Below, in pieces: positions 36,808-48,879 of a stretch of 64,000 nt of DNA. The stretch comes from Pseudomicrostroma phylloplanum. Lineage: Eukaryota > Basidiomycota > Exobasidiomycetes > Microstromatales. The notes under the pieces are model-generated. The model was not told the DNA's origin. It did no database searches and saw only the letters and a program-made list of their open reading frames with translations. Made by a program: the position numbers and the translations under genes. Numbering within the stretch: the first letter of the stretch is position 1; the number at the start of each line of letters is the position of its first letter. Location: NCBI GenBank assembly GCA_039545275.1, contig BCHS01000009.1:434001-498000 (forward strand), written 5' to 3'.

Positions 36808-37741
36808 ATGGCCATGAGTCTCTCACGTCGAGCGCCCGAGATTGCGGGGTCCTTCTGGGTCTTCATAGGCGTCATTGCCGGAGCTGGGGTGCTCTTCCTG
36901 GTCATCGTTGCAGTGGTGTGGTCAGCGTGAGTAGCAAAGAATATTCTCGGGGCGTATGTGCATCACAGCAGCTAGACAGATCATCTGATACGAAACTGCC
37001 GTTTTCTTCCTCGCTCAATGCTTCCGTAGGGTTCGCCGGTCTCGCAGGCGCGCTCGGCTCACACGCCGCGAAGGGATCCGTACCGAGTTGCCCGTTCGGC
37101 ACCCCGGCCCCTTCACGCCAGGTCCGCCTCACCAGCCCCAGGTCAGCTCACATCGCCCCTCCGGCGGTGCTCTGCCTGCTCAGCAGCAAAAGCAACATAG
37201 CCGGCAATTCTCGTCTTCCACTCGCGGAGCCGCCCTCGCTGCTTCTGCTCCAGCGTCTGGACCTCGCGCGCCTATTCCGTCTCGGAGGCAGAGATTAGAA
37301 GACGAAGACGACGAGGAGGACGACTGGGGCGAGGGTGATGCCTTCAATGCTGATACCGAGTACGATGCTGGCCACCGTCAAGCGCATCGACCTCGACAAC
37401 AGCAACAGCAACAGCGGAGGCATGATTACCAACCTCGACAGCAGCAGCAGCAGTATCCGCACAGCCAAGCACAATGGGTACCAGAGCCTCAACCGCACTC
37501 GCAGCACCTGTACGAAGAGCCGGAGCCCCTCTCGGAACAGCCGCAGCGCGAGTACTCCGAAGACGTCTGGTCTGCTACGGGCGATCAAGACAATGCTGGG
37601 TATGGTCTGCCGACGTACGACTCGTTGCCGCCGGTGGGCCAGACGCATACACAGTACCCTCCTGCTCCGGCTCCGGCCGAGGGAGGGGCTGCACTGGGTC
37701 CTCGCAGGGCTTCGATGCAAAAGGGACCGCTGCCTGGGTAG
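36808..37741 (+). CDS. single-pass membrane protein with Gln-rich tail, unknown function
   Basis: 276 residues in two exons, 36808-36926 and 37030-37741; exon 1 is only 119 nt. The spliced N-terminus reads MAMSLSRRAPEIAGS followed by a hydrophobic segment (about residues 15-38, FWVFIGVIAGAGVLFLVIVA). A strongly basic stop-transfer stretch (VRRSRRRARLTRREG) places the tail in the cytoplasm. The tail has an acidic patch (EDEDDEEDDWGEGDAF), polyglutamine runs and a Pro/Tyr-rich end with GLPTYDSLPP, a possible PY-like ubiquitin-ligase motif. The second ATG, six bases downstream, is an alternative start. The topology is visible; no family is recognised. Confidence 0.75.
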
Positions 37742-37926
37742 TCTATAGGTACGAAGAGAATGTGTGATACCCCTGCCTGATTCTCTTGCTCATGAACACT
37801 ACCTAAGGACACGTCCAATCTTGTAAATATCTCGTATCTGCTTCTGTACGGACTCGCTCGGCAATTATACTATTCACGTCTGACAAAGGTGGTATCAAGG
37901 GATGAGGGGTCCCCCATCGTCCTCTC

Positions 37927-39267
37927 TCAGACTTGTACAGCCGTCACGTCCGCTCCCTCCTTCACCTCCTTCTCGCTCTCAGTCCACCCCACCTGGACTA
38001 GATAGTCCAGGAAGAGTCCGATCCAGATGATCAGCCCCAGGTACTGATTACTGACGAACTTGCTCCAGCAGTCTGGCCTGCTCTCAAAATCGACCGTCTT
38101 GATCTGCCAAGCCAAGTGAGCTCCCGCTGTAGTCAGCGCCGCTAGAAAGAAAGGGTGCCCAGTAGTGAGCAGCGCTAGCGAAGAGGGCAGGAGGGGGCCG
38201 GTAGTAGCGACGGACTTGGCGAGGAGCCCAAGGAAGCCCACGGAGAAGGTGGTGAGCACCGGTCGGGAGGAGTCGCCAAAGAGGAGGGCGGTGCTTTTGA
38301 CTCCGGCCGAGACGTCGTCGCGCTTGTCCTGGTGGGCGTAGATGGTGTCGTAGACGAGTGTCCAGCAGATGGAGCCGGCGTAGAGGGGCAGGACGGTGGA
38401 CCAGGCTGGGGGAGCGGATAGGGCTGCCCAGCCCAAAAGTGCTCCCCAATTGAAGGCTAGACCCAGGACGAATTGAGGCCAGTACGTGATGCGCTTCATC
38501 AGTGGGTAGATGATCACCACTCCCAGGGAAGACGCCCCAAGGAGGATACTGTAGTAGTTCAGCTGCAGTAACACTCCCAGGCCGACGGAGAGCTGCAGAC
38601 CGAGGAAGGTCCAGGCTTGCAGGTAGGTGACGTCCCTTGCTGCTAGCGGGCGAGAGGCAGTGCGGGAGACCATCCTGTCCATCTTGGAGTCCCACATGTC
38701 ATTGATGGTGCAGCCTGCTCCACGCATGACGAAGGCGCCTGCCGCGAAGATGGTCAGGTTGAAGAGGAGCGAGGGGAGGGGCACGGCGAGGGTGTGAGCT
38801 GCGAGGGTCAAGGACCAAGCTGCAGGGGTGACGAGAAGCAGAGTGAGTTGAGCTAGAACCGTCTTCCACTGTACCGTCGTCTCGTGCTCACCGCAAGGCC
38901 AGTAGAGCAGCCAGGACCCTATCGGCTTGTCTATCCGGCTCAGGGCCATGTATGGCTTGACGCTAAATGGTTTCTTTGAGGGGAGCTGAGAGGAGGGAGA
39001 GGTGACTGACGTCGATGAGTCCTTTGGTGCAGAAGAGTTCCATCGAATAGCAGAAGGGACTCGTGACGCTTGCAGTATGGGAGAAGCTTCATACCGGCCT
39101 AATGTCTTGCGAAGTGTGGTGGTAGCAGGAGGGAGTAGCAGGGAGGAACACGGCCGTGCCCCGACCTGCCGACTCGAGTCCCTCACAGCTGCTGCTGCTG
39201 ATCTCAGTGGGAGGCATGGCCGCACCGAAGGACCAGCCCTCCTCAGGGCTACCGAGGCCAGGAGCAT
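37927..39267 (-). CDS. coq2: 4-hydroxybenzoate polyprenyltransferase Coq2, mitochondrial
   Basis: 446 residues, single exon. A UbiA-type membrane prenyltransferase that attaches the polyprenyl tail to 4-hydroxybenzoate in ubiquinone synthesis at the mitochondrial inner membrane. The first 80 residues are Arg/Ser/Ala-rich with few acids, as in a mitochondrial presequence. The core starts at [22 protein letters not shown]. The first Asp-rich motif is NDMWDSKMD (about residue 190) and the second is [12 protein letters not shown] (about residue 304), both needed for Mg-diphosphate binding. Several hydrophobic helices lie between and after them. Divergent from ymr1 with 277 bp between starts. Confidence 0.95.
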   Translation of the reverse strand: MLLASVALRRAGPSVRPCLPLRSAAAAVRDSSRQVGARPCSSLLLPPATTTLRKTLGRYEASPILQASRVPSAIRWNSSAPKDSSTSVTSPSSQLPSKKPFSVKPYMALSRIDKPIGSWLLYWPCGEHETTVQWKTVLAQLTLLLVTPAAWSLTLAAHTLAVPLPSLLFNLTIFAAGAFVMRGAGCTINDMWDSKMDRMVSRTASRPLAARDVTYLQAWTFLGLQLSVGLGVLLQLNYYSILLGASSLGVVIIYPLMKRITYWPQFVLGLAFNWGALLGWAALSAPPAWSTVLPLYAGSICWTLVYDTIYAHQDKRDDVSAGVKSTALLFGDSSRPVLTTFSVGFLGLLAKSVATTGPLLPSSLALLTTGHPFFLAALTTAGAHLAWQIKTVDFESRPDCWSKFVSNQYLGLIIWIGLFLDYLVQVGWTESEKEVKEGADVTAVQV

Positions 39268-39544
39268 GGCGCAGATGTAGAGTGAATCTGAGCTCTGTAC
39301 GGCGTGATGGTGATGATGGTGATGGCGTGTGGTAGGAAGAAGTGCGGAAGTGTTGCTCTCCGTATGAAGCCAAGCTCAAGCTCAAGCTCCACATTTGGCC
39401 GCGAAGCGGATCGGAAGCCAGGCGGGACCATGCTTCGCCCCTCGCCTCTTCCTCCCACACACCTGCCTTAAAGCCGCAAGATTCTTGTTGGGTACTCAAT
39501 GGCCGGAGCCTTGGTAGCTTGTATCTAGTCTCATCATCTACGGC
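39268..39544. promoter_or_regulatory. divergent promoter region coq2/ymr1
   Basis: 277 bp between divergent starts. It contains a GATGGTGATGATGGTGAT stretch at about 39306-39323. No named motif. Confidence 0.45.
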
Positions 39545-42500
39545 ATGGACAAGCTCAGGGTGTCCAAGGTGAGCCAGGCGAGGTGACCTGCGTCAAAATA
39601 GTCGCGCTTGTGCTGACCCCCTGACCATCGCGACTCGTGGCTCAGGTCGAGGATGTCTTTCTACAACGAGGAGCGGAAACACGAAGAGGTAGCTTGCATT
39701 TGACCCAGCATCATCTCATCTTCAGACCGAAGGACTCCTCTGAGGAGCAGTGGGTGAGTTGCCTCGCGATACTCAAGCGCCCTTGAAATATGATGCCAGC
39801 GAGGAAAGCTACTGACATGCTGAGGTCCTGCTTTTGACGTCCTAGATCCCCTACGCATTGCTGTCCTTGGTCACTCGGCAAGCTTCCCTTCTTCCTCTCA
39901 CACATCGCAGACCAGCTTCTCCCCAGGGATCAGCATTTGCGTCTTCCTCTTCTCGGAGCGGCCGCATCTACCCTCTTCAGCTGCGCTTTAGGACCTTTGA
40001 TGCCGCTTCTCTAGGCTTCGACAGCGAGGCCAAGGCAACTGACGTCTTCGAAAGCCTGAAAGCAGTAGCAGTGATTCGTGAGTGTACCAAGTGCTATTTC
40101 CAACGTCACCCTTTCTGCTACTTACCTCCTCTCTTACCACCTTGACAGCCAAGCCTGAGGAGGTCTATGCATTCTACTATACCCCGCAACCTCCCTCCGA
40201 ATACCGAGATGCTTGGTCTATATATGACTTCAAAGCAGAATTCACGAGGCAAGGAGTCGGGAGCAGATCGAAGGCGTGGAGGTTCTCGGATATCAACGCC
40301 AAATACGAGGTGAGCAGATGAAGTCGTGTCAGGTCTGTTCTGTGCGCAGAAGTGTGTGTTTCTGACCATAGGTCTTGCACTTCCTCAGCTCTCCCCTACA
40401 TACCCGGCATTGTTTGCTGTCCCTTCGAGGATCAGTGATGCAACTTTGCAATACGCAGCAAAGTACCGCTCAAAAGGGCGGATACCTACCCTCACCTATC
40501 TCCACTGGGCAAACGGAGGGTCGATCACACGCTGTGCCCAGCCTCTTCCTGGCCTGAAGCAAGCCAGAAGCGTCCAGGATGAGAAGGTAGTAGAAGCCAT
40601 CTTCTCTTCTCATTCCTTTGCCGATACCCAGACTGGCTCTCCGTCGGGAAACATCGGCGCAGTCTATGGAGCTACAACCACCAATCTCATCGTTGACGCA
40701 AGGCCTACCACCAATGCTGTTGCGACCTATGCTCGTGGAGGTGGAACCGAGAACATGGATCACTACAAGGGCTGTCGAAAAGCGTACATGGGTATAGAGA
40801 ACATTCACGTCATGAGAGACTCCATCAATCGCATCGTGGACGCATTGCGGGCTGCTGATGAGCCGACGACGTTTGGGCTAGATGTGGGAGTCGAGGCAGA
40901 GAGCTACAACCATAGCGAAGGCACCGACAGCGACGTTAGCTCATCAAGACCCAGGAGAGTCGCGCCTGCAAGGCAACCGCTAGATATTGCTGCCCTCAAG
41001 AGGTCGAATTGGCTTCGTCATCTTGCTACGCTTCTGGAAGGGGCCGCTCTCATCACGCGCAACGTCCACATTGCTTCTTCGCATGCCATGGTGCACTGCT
41101 CTGATGGATGGGATCGGACATCACAGCTCGCCGCTCTTGCGGAGGTGTGTCTAGACCCCTACTATCGGACAATGAAGGGCTTCGCTGTGTTGGTGGAGAA
41201 GGACTGGCTCTCCTTTGGACATCGCTTCGCTGATCGATGCGGACACGGAGGGTTTGTGAAACACTTTGTGACTGCTGCTGGACACGCCGAGTCTTCAGAA
41301 GAGGAAGACGGCGATGACCCAGAAGGCGTCATCAATGCTCCCCAGGCCGCAGGAGGAGCTTCAGCAGCAGCCAATGCCTTTTGGGGCTTCACAAAGCAGC
41401 TCACGTCAAACTTCGGCGGCGGTGGTGGAGAAGGTCATGGCAACATCAAGGAGACCTCGCCCGTCTTTACCCAGTTCCTGGACTGTGTCTGGCAAATCAG
41501 ACGGCAATTCCCAGATCGCTTCGAATTTAACGACGAGTGGCTGTCTGGTCTCCATCGGGAGCTCTACGAGTGCCGCTTTGGCACCTTCCTCGCCAATTGC
41601 GAGAGGGAGAGGAAGCTACCTACTGAGGTGGGCGGTAAGAGCGTGATGGAACGCACCCACTCAGTCTGGGAGTACATGCTGAGCGAGTCCAACCGGACGC
41701 GCTTCCTCAATCCGCAGTACAACCCATCGCTGGACGATCCCAAGAGGGCCGATGCAGACATGGGGGTGCTTCTGATCAAGAGCAACGACGTGCGGTGGTG
41801 GTCGGGCGTCTTCGGTGAGCGCATCGAGGAGGCGAATGCTGCTTTGGACTTTGAGGAGTCAGAGAGGAAGCGTCGCAAGGCCGAGAAGGCTCGTTGGGAG
41901 GAAGAGCGGCTAAAGGAAAGAGAGAGGAAGGACGCCGAGGAGAGAAGACTCCTTGAAGAGCAGAGGAGAGAGGCCTTGCTGCATGCGCAGATAAGCTCCG
42001 AGGGCAGCGGCTCGGCCATCGGCAACAGCAGTGGGAGCAAAGGTGCTGTGGACCTGATGACTGCCTCGCAGCTACAGGCGGGCAACGGTGGAGTCGACCC
42101 TACCAAGCTCGCATACAAGCCCAGAGCCTCCCCAAGTACAGCCAATCGCAGCGCAGCGACATTGGCTCCGAGTAGCAACAATGCTGCCTCTAGCACGCAG
42201 CAACCAGTCGACGCAGCTGCGAGGTTCAGATCGTGGGCAATCGGCGGTTGGGATCGGCTTCAGGAGGTTGTCTCCGCTGGCACTACCGAAGAAAGCAACA
42301 ATCTGCCATCGTCCTCCTCCTCCTCCTTCTCTCAAGTTTCTGCTTCACATCAGCAACCTCAAGCACGGGATTCTCTAGGTAGCAGCAATCCCTGGACAGC
42401 AAGTGGAGACGACTCGCTCCCTCCTCGAGGAAGTCGAGGATCGTCTCCTGCCACCCGCCCGTCCTACAAGGAAGACGCCTACGCCAGCAGGGAGAGAGAA

Positions 42501-42857
42501 TCCTCCCTTCGATCCCAGCAACATCAGTCTCAGCCGCAGACACACGCTCGCCCATCTACCAATCTCAATCCCAACCCCTGGAGAGACGAAGAGGTCTCTT
42601 CTGCCAGCATGCGCGAGAACAGCGGGAGGGAGAGGCCGGCCGCTGCTGCCAAGGCTCTGCCGAACGGGCTGGAGAGCAAGATGAGCGCCCTCGACGTCGG
42701 TGATAGCGGTGTCGGTATCAAAGGGCGCGCAGGTCCTGCAGTGGGAGCACATGGTGGAGTGGAAGGGAGAGGTACGGAGCAGAGTGCAGTCCAGCAGCAG
42801 CAGCAGCAGCAGCAAGGAGCATCAAGGGAGTCTGATCCACTCGGTGTCGGGTTTTGA
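39545..42857 (+). CDS. ymr1: myotubularin phosphoinositide 3-phosphatase Ymr1
   Basis: 997 residues in five exons: 39545-39568, 39646-39753, 39846-40077, 40149-40309 and 40389-42857. All joins keep frame and rebuild a PH-GRAM domain (MDKLRVSKVEDVFLQRG, LHLTQHHLIF, WIPYALLSLVTR, LRFRTFDA). The catalytic myotubularin domain follows: SPTYPALFAVPS, YRSKGRIPTLTYLHW, then the CX5R loop HCSDGWDRTSQL at about residue 410, and GHRFADRCGH. The enzyme removes the 3-phosphate from PI3P (and PI(3,5)P2), controlling endosome and vacuole traffic. After the catalytic part come a Glu/Arg-rich predicted coiled coil, a long Ser/Pro/Gln-rich region and a (CAG)n polyglutamine run near the end. The first exon is just 24 nt. 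Confidence 0.93.
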
Positions 42858-43080
42858 GGGTCGAATAGCTGTTCGGCTTGGACGGAAGTGTACTTTTGTA
42901 TCAACCGCTTCATGTTCATCTTAAGCTTCCTGAGTACAACAAGCTCTCATTGTCCTATCTCATTTGTGTCCTTGCGACCCTACATTACGAAGAATCGCAG
43001 TGCACTCCTTCAATTGAACGGATCTCTTCGAGTATATACAATACTTTATTCCTAATGCCTGCTATCCCGAGCCACATATT
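42858..43080. other. convergent 3' region between ymr1 and any1
   Basis: 223 bp holding both 3' UTRs. It is AT-richer than its surroundings (TATACAATACTTTATTCC at about 43035-43052). Nothing else is seen. Confidence 0.4.
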
Positions 43081-44717
43081 TCAGTCCTCGTCGGCTTCGA
43101 TGGTGAACACCTTTGACCCAGAGGAAAGATCACCTCCACCCGCACCAGCATTCGCCCCACCTCGAGCCTTGCCGGCCATACTGTCCAGCTTCGCAGAGTC
43201 AAATAGAAGCGCATCGTCCTCGAGTTCCTGATCGAGGTCCTCATCTCTTCGTCTCCTCGAGGATACGTCGAGCACGTCTGCTCTACCGCCGGCAGTAGCA
43301 GCGCCTCCCCTATAGACGTCGGCCGCTGCTTCTTCCTCGAGGCGGAGCGCCTCATCGGCCCTCTTGCGTTCCTCCTCCTCTCGATCATCCCTCTCCGTCT
43401 GCTCCTGAAACATCCTACTCTGCACCACGATCCCCGCATCAATCGCCAGTGCGAAGCACCCACCGAGGAGAAAAGGCCAAGGTGAGGAGCGAAACAGGAA
43501 GTAGGCCGTCTTGAAGAGATCTCCGAAGAGCCAGCCGCCCAATACCGAGAGGCGGAAGCCGCTTAGGGAACGACGCCGTTGGTTTGCTAGGAGTTGAGGT
43601 AGGGGGAGAGCAGATTCGAGGCCGAGGGCGTACAGGCCTAGCAGGCTGTTGTAGGTTGATGAGGAGGAGAAGATGAGGTGGAGGAAGAGGAGGACGAGAC
43701 AGTAGAGGAAGAGAAAGGCGAGGTAGCTAGAGGACGGAAGGAAGTCGTGGTTCAGCACACAGTCTTGCCTAACAAGCGTCTGGGGCTCTCTGGCGGACTC
43801 ACCTCGGCATCGTCGTCCACGTCCAAAAGCCCAACGGCCTACTGCTTGAGCTTCCATCTTGCCTCAGACTACCATCTGTCCTCACGCCCAACAAAGTCTT
43901 GAGCTGTGCCCCTCTTCTCCGAGCCACCTTGTGCGCCCTACGGGAGGTCCGTGTGAGCAATGAAGTCGGCTCCTGGTCCTCCTCCTCCTCTTCTCCCTCC
44001 TCCTCGTGCACCTCTGGTCCAGCAGAGGATGGCTCGAGGTAGGGCAGTGTAGGGAACTGCAGACCGCTAAGCACGGGGGCGTACCCGCCTCGACTGCCAG
44101 ATCCGCCGAAGAGAGCTGCGAATCCAGCGTCCGGAGCTCGGCTCGCGGCGCCTCGGCTCTGCGATGCCGGCTCAGGCTGAGAGGACCGCAGACTCTCCCT
44201 CTCCCCACTCTGCTCCTGCCCTGCCGAAGCTGCGCCGGTATTTCTTGCAGGTCCCCGCCTCGCAGCCGCCGGTCCGGGATCTCTCCCCCTCGCATAATCC
44301 TCCGAAGAACTAGTAAAAGCACTACTAGCATAGCTCCCCTCTCTATACTTGAGCAACAATCCCAATAATCCCAGCTGAGAAACGATCATGAGGACACTTT
44401 GTAGTAAGAGGGGTAATTCGAAGCGTTCTGTGAGCCACCAGAAACAACGGGCGATGTTGGCGAGGAGGAGAACGGCGCAGACGTCCTTTGAGAAGCCAGT
44501 GGAGGAGCGCTTCTTCTGGATGGAGTAGGCTTTGAGGATGAGGTACCATGGGCCGTTGGTATGGAGGGGTCAATGGTCAGCATGGCTTCCAGGTAGCAGA
44601 CCTTTTCAGGGCCGCATCTAGCCCTATCCTCCCTTCTGACACCTCACCTTGATCTGCATAGATGAGGGGAGCGCCCACGGCCATGGCCAGAGAGGCCACC
44701 AGTCCAATCGACGCCAT
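43081..44717 (-). CDS. any1: PQ-loop membrane protein Any1 (SLC66A2/PQLC1 family)
   Basis: 480 residues in three exons: 44717-44648, 44529-43803 and 43726-43081 (introns 118 and 76 nt). The first PQ-loop repeat is split by intron 1: SLAMAVGAPLIYADQ joins AYSIQKKRSSTGFSKDVCAV. The next helices are FELPLLLQSVLMIVSQLGLLGLLLKYR. A 150-residue Ser/Gly/Glu-rich loop follows. The last exon brings the second repeat, ESALPLPQLLANQRRRSLSGF, with GGWLFGDLFKTAYFL. In yeast, Any1 acts in Golgi/endosome lipid asymmetry and opposes flippase needs. The charged C-terminal tail has RDDREEEERKRADEALRLEEE. Confident by both PQ motifs and the spliced order. Confidence 0.9.
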
Positions 44718-45402
44718 CCTCGCAGCCTGTCAGAGCTTCTCGAGGGCTTTGCTTTGATCTTCGAACTCAAGAGTGACAGAGAAGTCGGACAAAGCAGTAG
44801 ACACCTCCAGTCTCAGGAAGAGGAAGGGGGGGAAGTAGGAGGTTGATATCGTGAGGATGCCGAAGTCGAGGGTTGTATAGGTAGCCTAGACTGAGTCTAG
44901 TCTTGTCTATTTTGGCGCCCTTGCCGAGCCAGGCTTGCTGCTTCCGCATCGGCTGGGCTCGACTCCACAAGGATGGCCGCACGCGCCTCACGCGCCAACG
45001 CTCACGCTCACGCTCACAGCATACATCTTGCTCAGACAGGTCAACGAAGGTCATGATGATGATGATGGCAACATCGTTGCAGAGCAAATCAGAGGGCGAA
45101 GGAGTAGAAGTGGTAATGGGGATGACAGGAACAGGTGACATGAGAACCTCTACCCCACCGGACTAATCTGCCAGATCGCCTATGCCCAACGACATCCTTC
45201 CTCATACCCTTCTTTGGTCACGATGACTGGTTTCAAGTGAATCAGACCGTCTCTGCCGCATCTGACAGCCTCTGCGGGTCTCTCCGTCTCTTCTATGTAT
45301 CGTCTGAATGCCACGTCACGCTCATCTGTCTCCCTTTCTCTTCGCCTCTTGTATGGACATCCTCACCATCCATCTAGCACTGTACATCGATCGTCGATCA
45401 TC
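44718..45402. other. intergenic region upstream of any1
   Basis: 685 bp between the any1 start and the stop of the arrestin-like gene, both on the minus strand. It contains short simple repeats (CGCTCA three times near 44998-45017 and ATG repeats at about 45053-45066). No supported gene. Confidence 0.45.
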
Positions 45403-48400
45403 TCAAAGGGACCCCTTCCCCTTGACCAATCGCACATTGACCCAAAGAGCTCCCACCGTCTTCTGTAGCTTACTCGAGTCAGCACCCCCAATGATCGTAG
45501 GGTCCGAGGGGGACCTCCTGCTGTACCCGGCTTCGGAGGTATCGAAGGAGGTCCTGCCTCGACCACCAGCCACGCTCCCGCCAGCTCCGATGGTCCCTGA
45601 GCTAGATCCAGACTGGGACATGCGCACAGAAGAGTCGTAGGTATGGCTGTGCAGGCCGAAAGGTACAGCGGCTCCGGGCGTCCAGAGCGTCTGTGAGCCA
45701 GATGTGCTCGTAGAGGGTGGGTGATGCGAAGAGGCCGAGGGGCCAGCATCAGTCTGCTGCTGCTGCTGCTGTTGAGACGTCTTGATGGCACCGGCTGGGC
45801 CTCGCGCTCCGAAGGTCAGAGGAGAGGGATGATAGGGCGGGGTGACTGGTGGAGAGGAAGAGGGCCCATGGTACATGGACGAGGCCGAGGAGGCTGGGAA
45901 GCTCGTAGATGCATTCCCTCTGCCCGGCAGGACCACAGTGCCAGGTTTCGCGCCAGCGCGAGAGTTGAAGGGCAGGAGATCCACCTTGATTGCATACTTG
46001 ACCTCGATGCCTTGTACGCGGAAAGAGGGGGTAGCCTCTCGGGGGATCCTGAGTAGACCGCGCAGGACTCTCACTCCACTGACCTTTGCATCGGCTACCA
46101 GAGCCACTGCATTGGGCACGTCGTATAGCAGGCTGAGGTCTCCGTAACCGTGTTCGTTGGCGAGTCGGCCTAGATCGATTTCTTCCAGATCGGCAACATT
46201 CATCAGGCGACGCTTGTTCTTAGGCGGCTCATTCACGTTGGAGCTGTTGTAGTAGACGTTCTGCAAGATGCTCAGCCTGACCAGAGCAGGCAGGCCCTGT
46301 TGTGCCACCCCATCTCCCTGCACGCTGCTAGGAGCGCCACCCCCTCGGATCGTGTAGGACATGCTCGACTCGTCACTGCTTGCTCGAGAGATGCCAGATT
46401 CAGGCCTCTTGTTGAAGGAAAAGGTCGATCGAGAGATCTTCTTGTGGATTCGCTGCGGAGGATCTTTGTGAGAGGCGCCGGAGGCCGAGGGGGCAGCATG
46501 ATTGGAGGCACTTGTCGCATGCGCAGGAGAATCCGATATCGACATAGAGGACTGCATCGAATTCGAAAGGCCGCTACCTTGCGCATGTAGCGCAGCCTCG
46601 TCACCTTGCTTACGGGGCTCGGTAGGACCCGCCTTCGGACCTGTTAGGAGAGCACTGTCAGCAGTGCTCGCTGGGCCGCTGTTGCCGCTGTTGAGGACCG
46701 GTACCCTGGAGTTCTGCAAGACAGTGGCGGACTCTTCGCTGGCACCTCTTTTGATGCCTGGCCGAGGTGAGCCCACAGGCGAGGTAGAAGCAGCAACGAT
46801 AGGCTTAGGCAGCATCTCCGGATCCTCCGGTCTGATGATGAGTAGCACGGGTACGACGCTTGGCGCTTGTACAGTCCTGCTCGGCAGGAAGAGTTCCAAT
46901 TGGACATTGCGCTTCATTGTCTTGAAGAACTTTCCAGACCATTGTGCTGTGGCTACGTCTGACTCCCACTGTGGCGCGAGGAGTTGACTTGGCTGCTTGA
47001 GGATAGCAGGGCGGATCGGTGGAAGCAAAGAAGGAATAGGCGGTTGTGAAACAATCTCGCCGAGGAACACAAAGGGGATGGAGAGACTGAGTGGTGCGTA
47101 CAGACAGTAGCGGCGTCAGCTCAGATGCTTACCACCGTGCCTGCCGCCCTTCTACTACTACTCACGTTCGTGATCCCTTCAACTTCTTGGCGGCTTTGCT
47201 CTTCTTGCTACCAAAGAGGGCCCCTGCAAGCTTCCGTCCACTTTCTTGAACCTTTCCGCCTACAGGGTTCAGAGTGAACGTAATCCTGTAGAAGCAGCCG
47301 ATTCGATACACCTGCCGCAAGCCTGCCTCCACAGCTTCCCTGACCGTTGTTGCAGTCATCCTGGTCATCTTTGTCCTGACACTGGCAGCCGAGCTGCCAA
47401 CCGCTCCTGCAGCTTCGCTCATACTCTTGAAGACGGCCTTGTCCTTGTTGTCCTGCTCCGACGACATTTCAAAAGAGGGTGGCAGAGCTACCGCTACAGT
47501 GGCCACTTCTCCATCTACGATTCTTGTAGAGCCTCCCACCGGCATGTTGGTCGTAAAGGGAATGACAAGGATTCCGTCTTCGGTGTTGTTGCTCTCTGCG
47601 AATGCTTTGGTCGACGAGCTGGATGCAGTAGGCGAAGGAGCGGAAGACGAAGCACGGGAGTAGTCGACGTGACCTTCAGAGGCTGGGAATGTGTCGGTAG
47701 CAGAAAAGACTACCCGTTCGGAACCGTTTGCAGCCGGCTGTAGAGCGATGCCATCCCAGACCATTGCGGTAGATCCAGTGGTTGTATGCGCCGAGATCTA
47801 ATACCGGAGGAAAGTCTGTGTCAGCTTACACTCTCATTCACTACTCTCAACATTCAAGACATCCGACGAACCTTGATTGTGACATCGCATTCATCCGACT
47901 TGGGCATCCTGATCACACCAGTGATTGGTGCTGCCCTCCCGCCGTATACCGGGTACCCTCTATGATCGAAGCTACGCGCTTTGAGCTCAACGCTGAAGCC
48001 GGGTACCTCCTTTGATCCACTTGCGCCTTCACTTGAGTCCACTCCGCCTGCATTGGTCGATTGAGGTGGAACGACTCCACCTGGAAAGAATGCTGGGTCT
48101 GCCAGGGAGTTCTGCATCTGTAGCGTGGGTCCTAGACCGAAGTAACGAGACTGCATAGGCTGGCGGGAGAGGGGAGTCGCAGTCGCAGAGACATCACGAG
48201 ATGATGCGTCGGACTGATTCCAGGCTCCACCTCCGAATGTGCACTGAGAGGCATTGTAGAGGTGGCTAGCAGGCAGTGCAGAGGAGTCTCGATTTGGGCC
48301 ACCAAAGCCAGCGTGATTTGCCTGGCCGATGGGATTTTGCCGTGACCTGTCGAAGCTGGTAGAGGGGTATACACTCGTAGGCCTGCTTTGCGAAGAGGAC

Positions 48401-48879
48401 TCTGCGATTTGGCTAGGGCGAGACGATGCTTGCGCATTCGAAGGATATTGAGACCTCTGAGCTCCGGAGACGCTGTTGCTTCCGCTGGCTTGTGCTTCTG
48501 CCGATGATCCTGCTCCAGGCTGGTAGTGTTGTGCTGATGTATTGTGGGTATGATATGCATTCGAAAAGTGCTGACCTTCCGAGTCCTGTCCATTGGGCTG
48601 TTGCCCCAGCTGGCCGTCTTCTTGTCCTCCACGTTGCTGTCCATCTAGAGACACATGGTGGTGCGAAGGCAAAGGCGGCGGAGGCCAGGGTCCCTGGTGG
48701 TGATGGGCGGCTGATACTGCCATTGCGTCTGGTTTGGAGTCTTTTCCACTGCTGCTGCTATGGCTAGAATGATCTGCAAAGGCCGCCTCTGACGAGGTGC
48801 TCTCGGAGTGACGTCCGGACGTTTGACTGGATGTGGCGGTAGATGAGCTATCTGGATTGGAAGAAAGGGAGCTGCTCAT
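45403..48879 (-). CDS. arrestin-like (ART-type) adaptor protein
   Basis: 1,107 residues in three exons: 48879-47872, 47797-47166 and 47086-45403 (introns 74 and 79 nt; the first donor is GTTCGT). The first 290 residues are Ser/Gln/His-rich and disordered. An arrestin-N-like beta region begins at FSVELKARSFDHRGYPVYGG and RAAPITGVIRMPKSDECDVTIK, then ISAHTTTGSTAMVWDG, GILVIPFTTNMPVGG, and YRIGCFYRITFTLNP. The last exon holds the arrestin-C-like part (SIPFVFLGEIVSQPPI, GKFFKTMKRNVQLELFLPSR, VPVLLIIRPED), with Ser/Pro-rich loops. By family, such proteins recruit Rsp5-type ubiquitin ligase to plasma-membrane transporters. No clear PPxY was found, so partner choice is uncertain. The specific orthologue is not recognised. 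Confidence 0.78.
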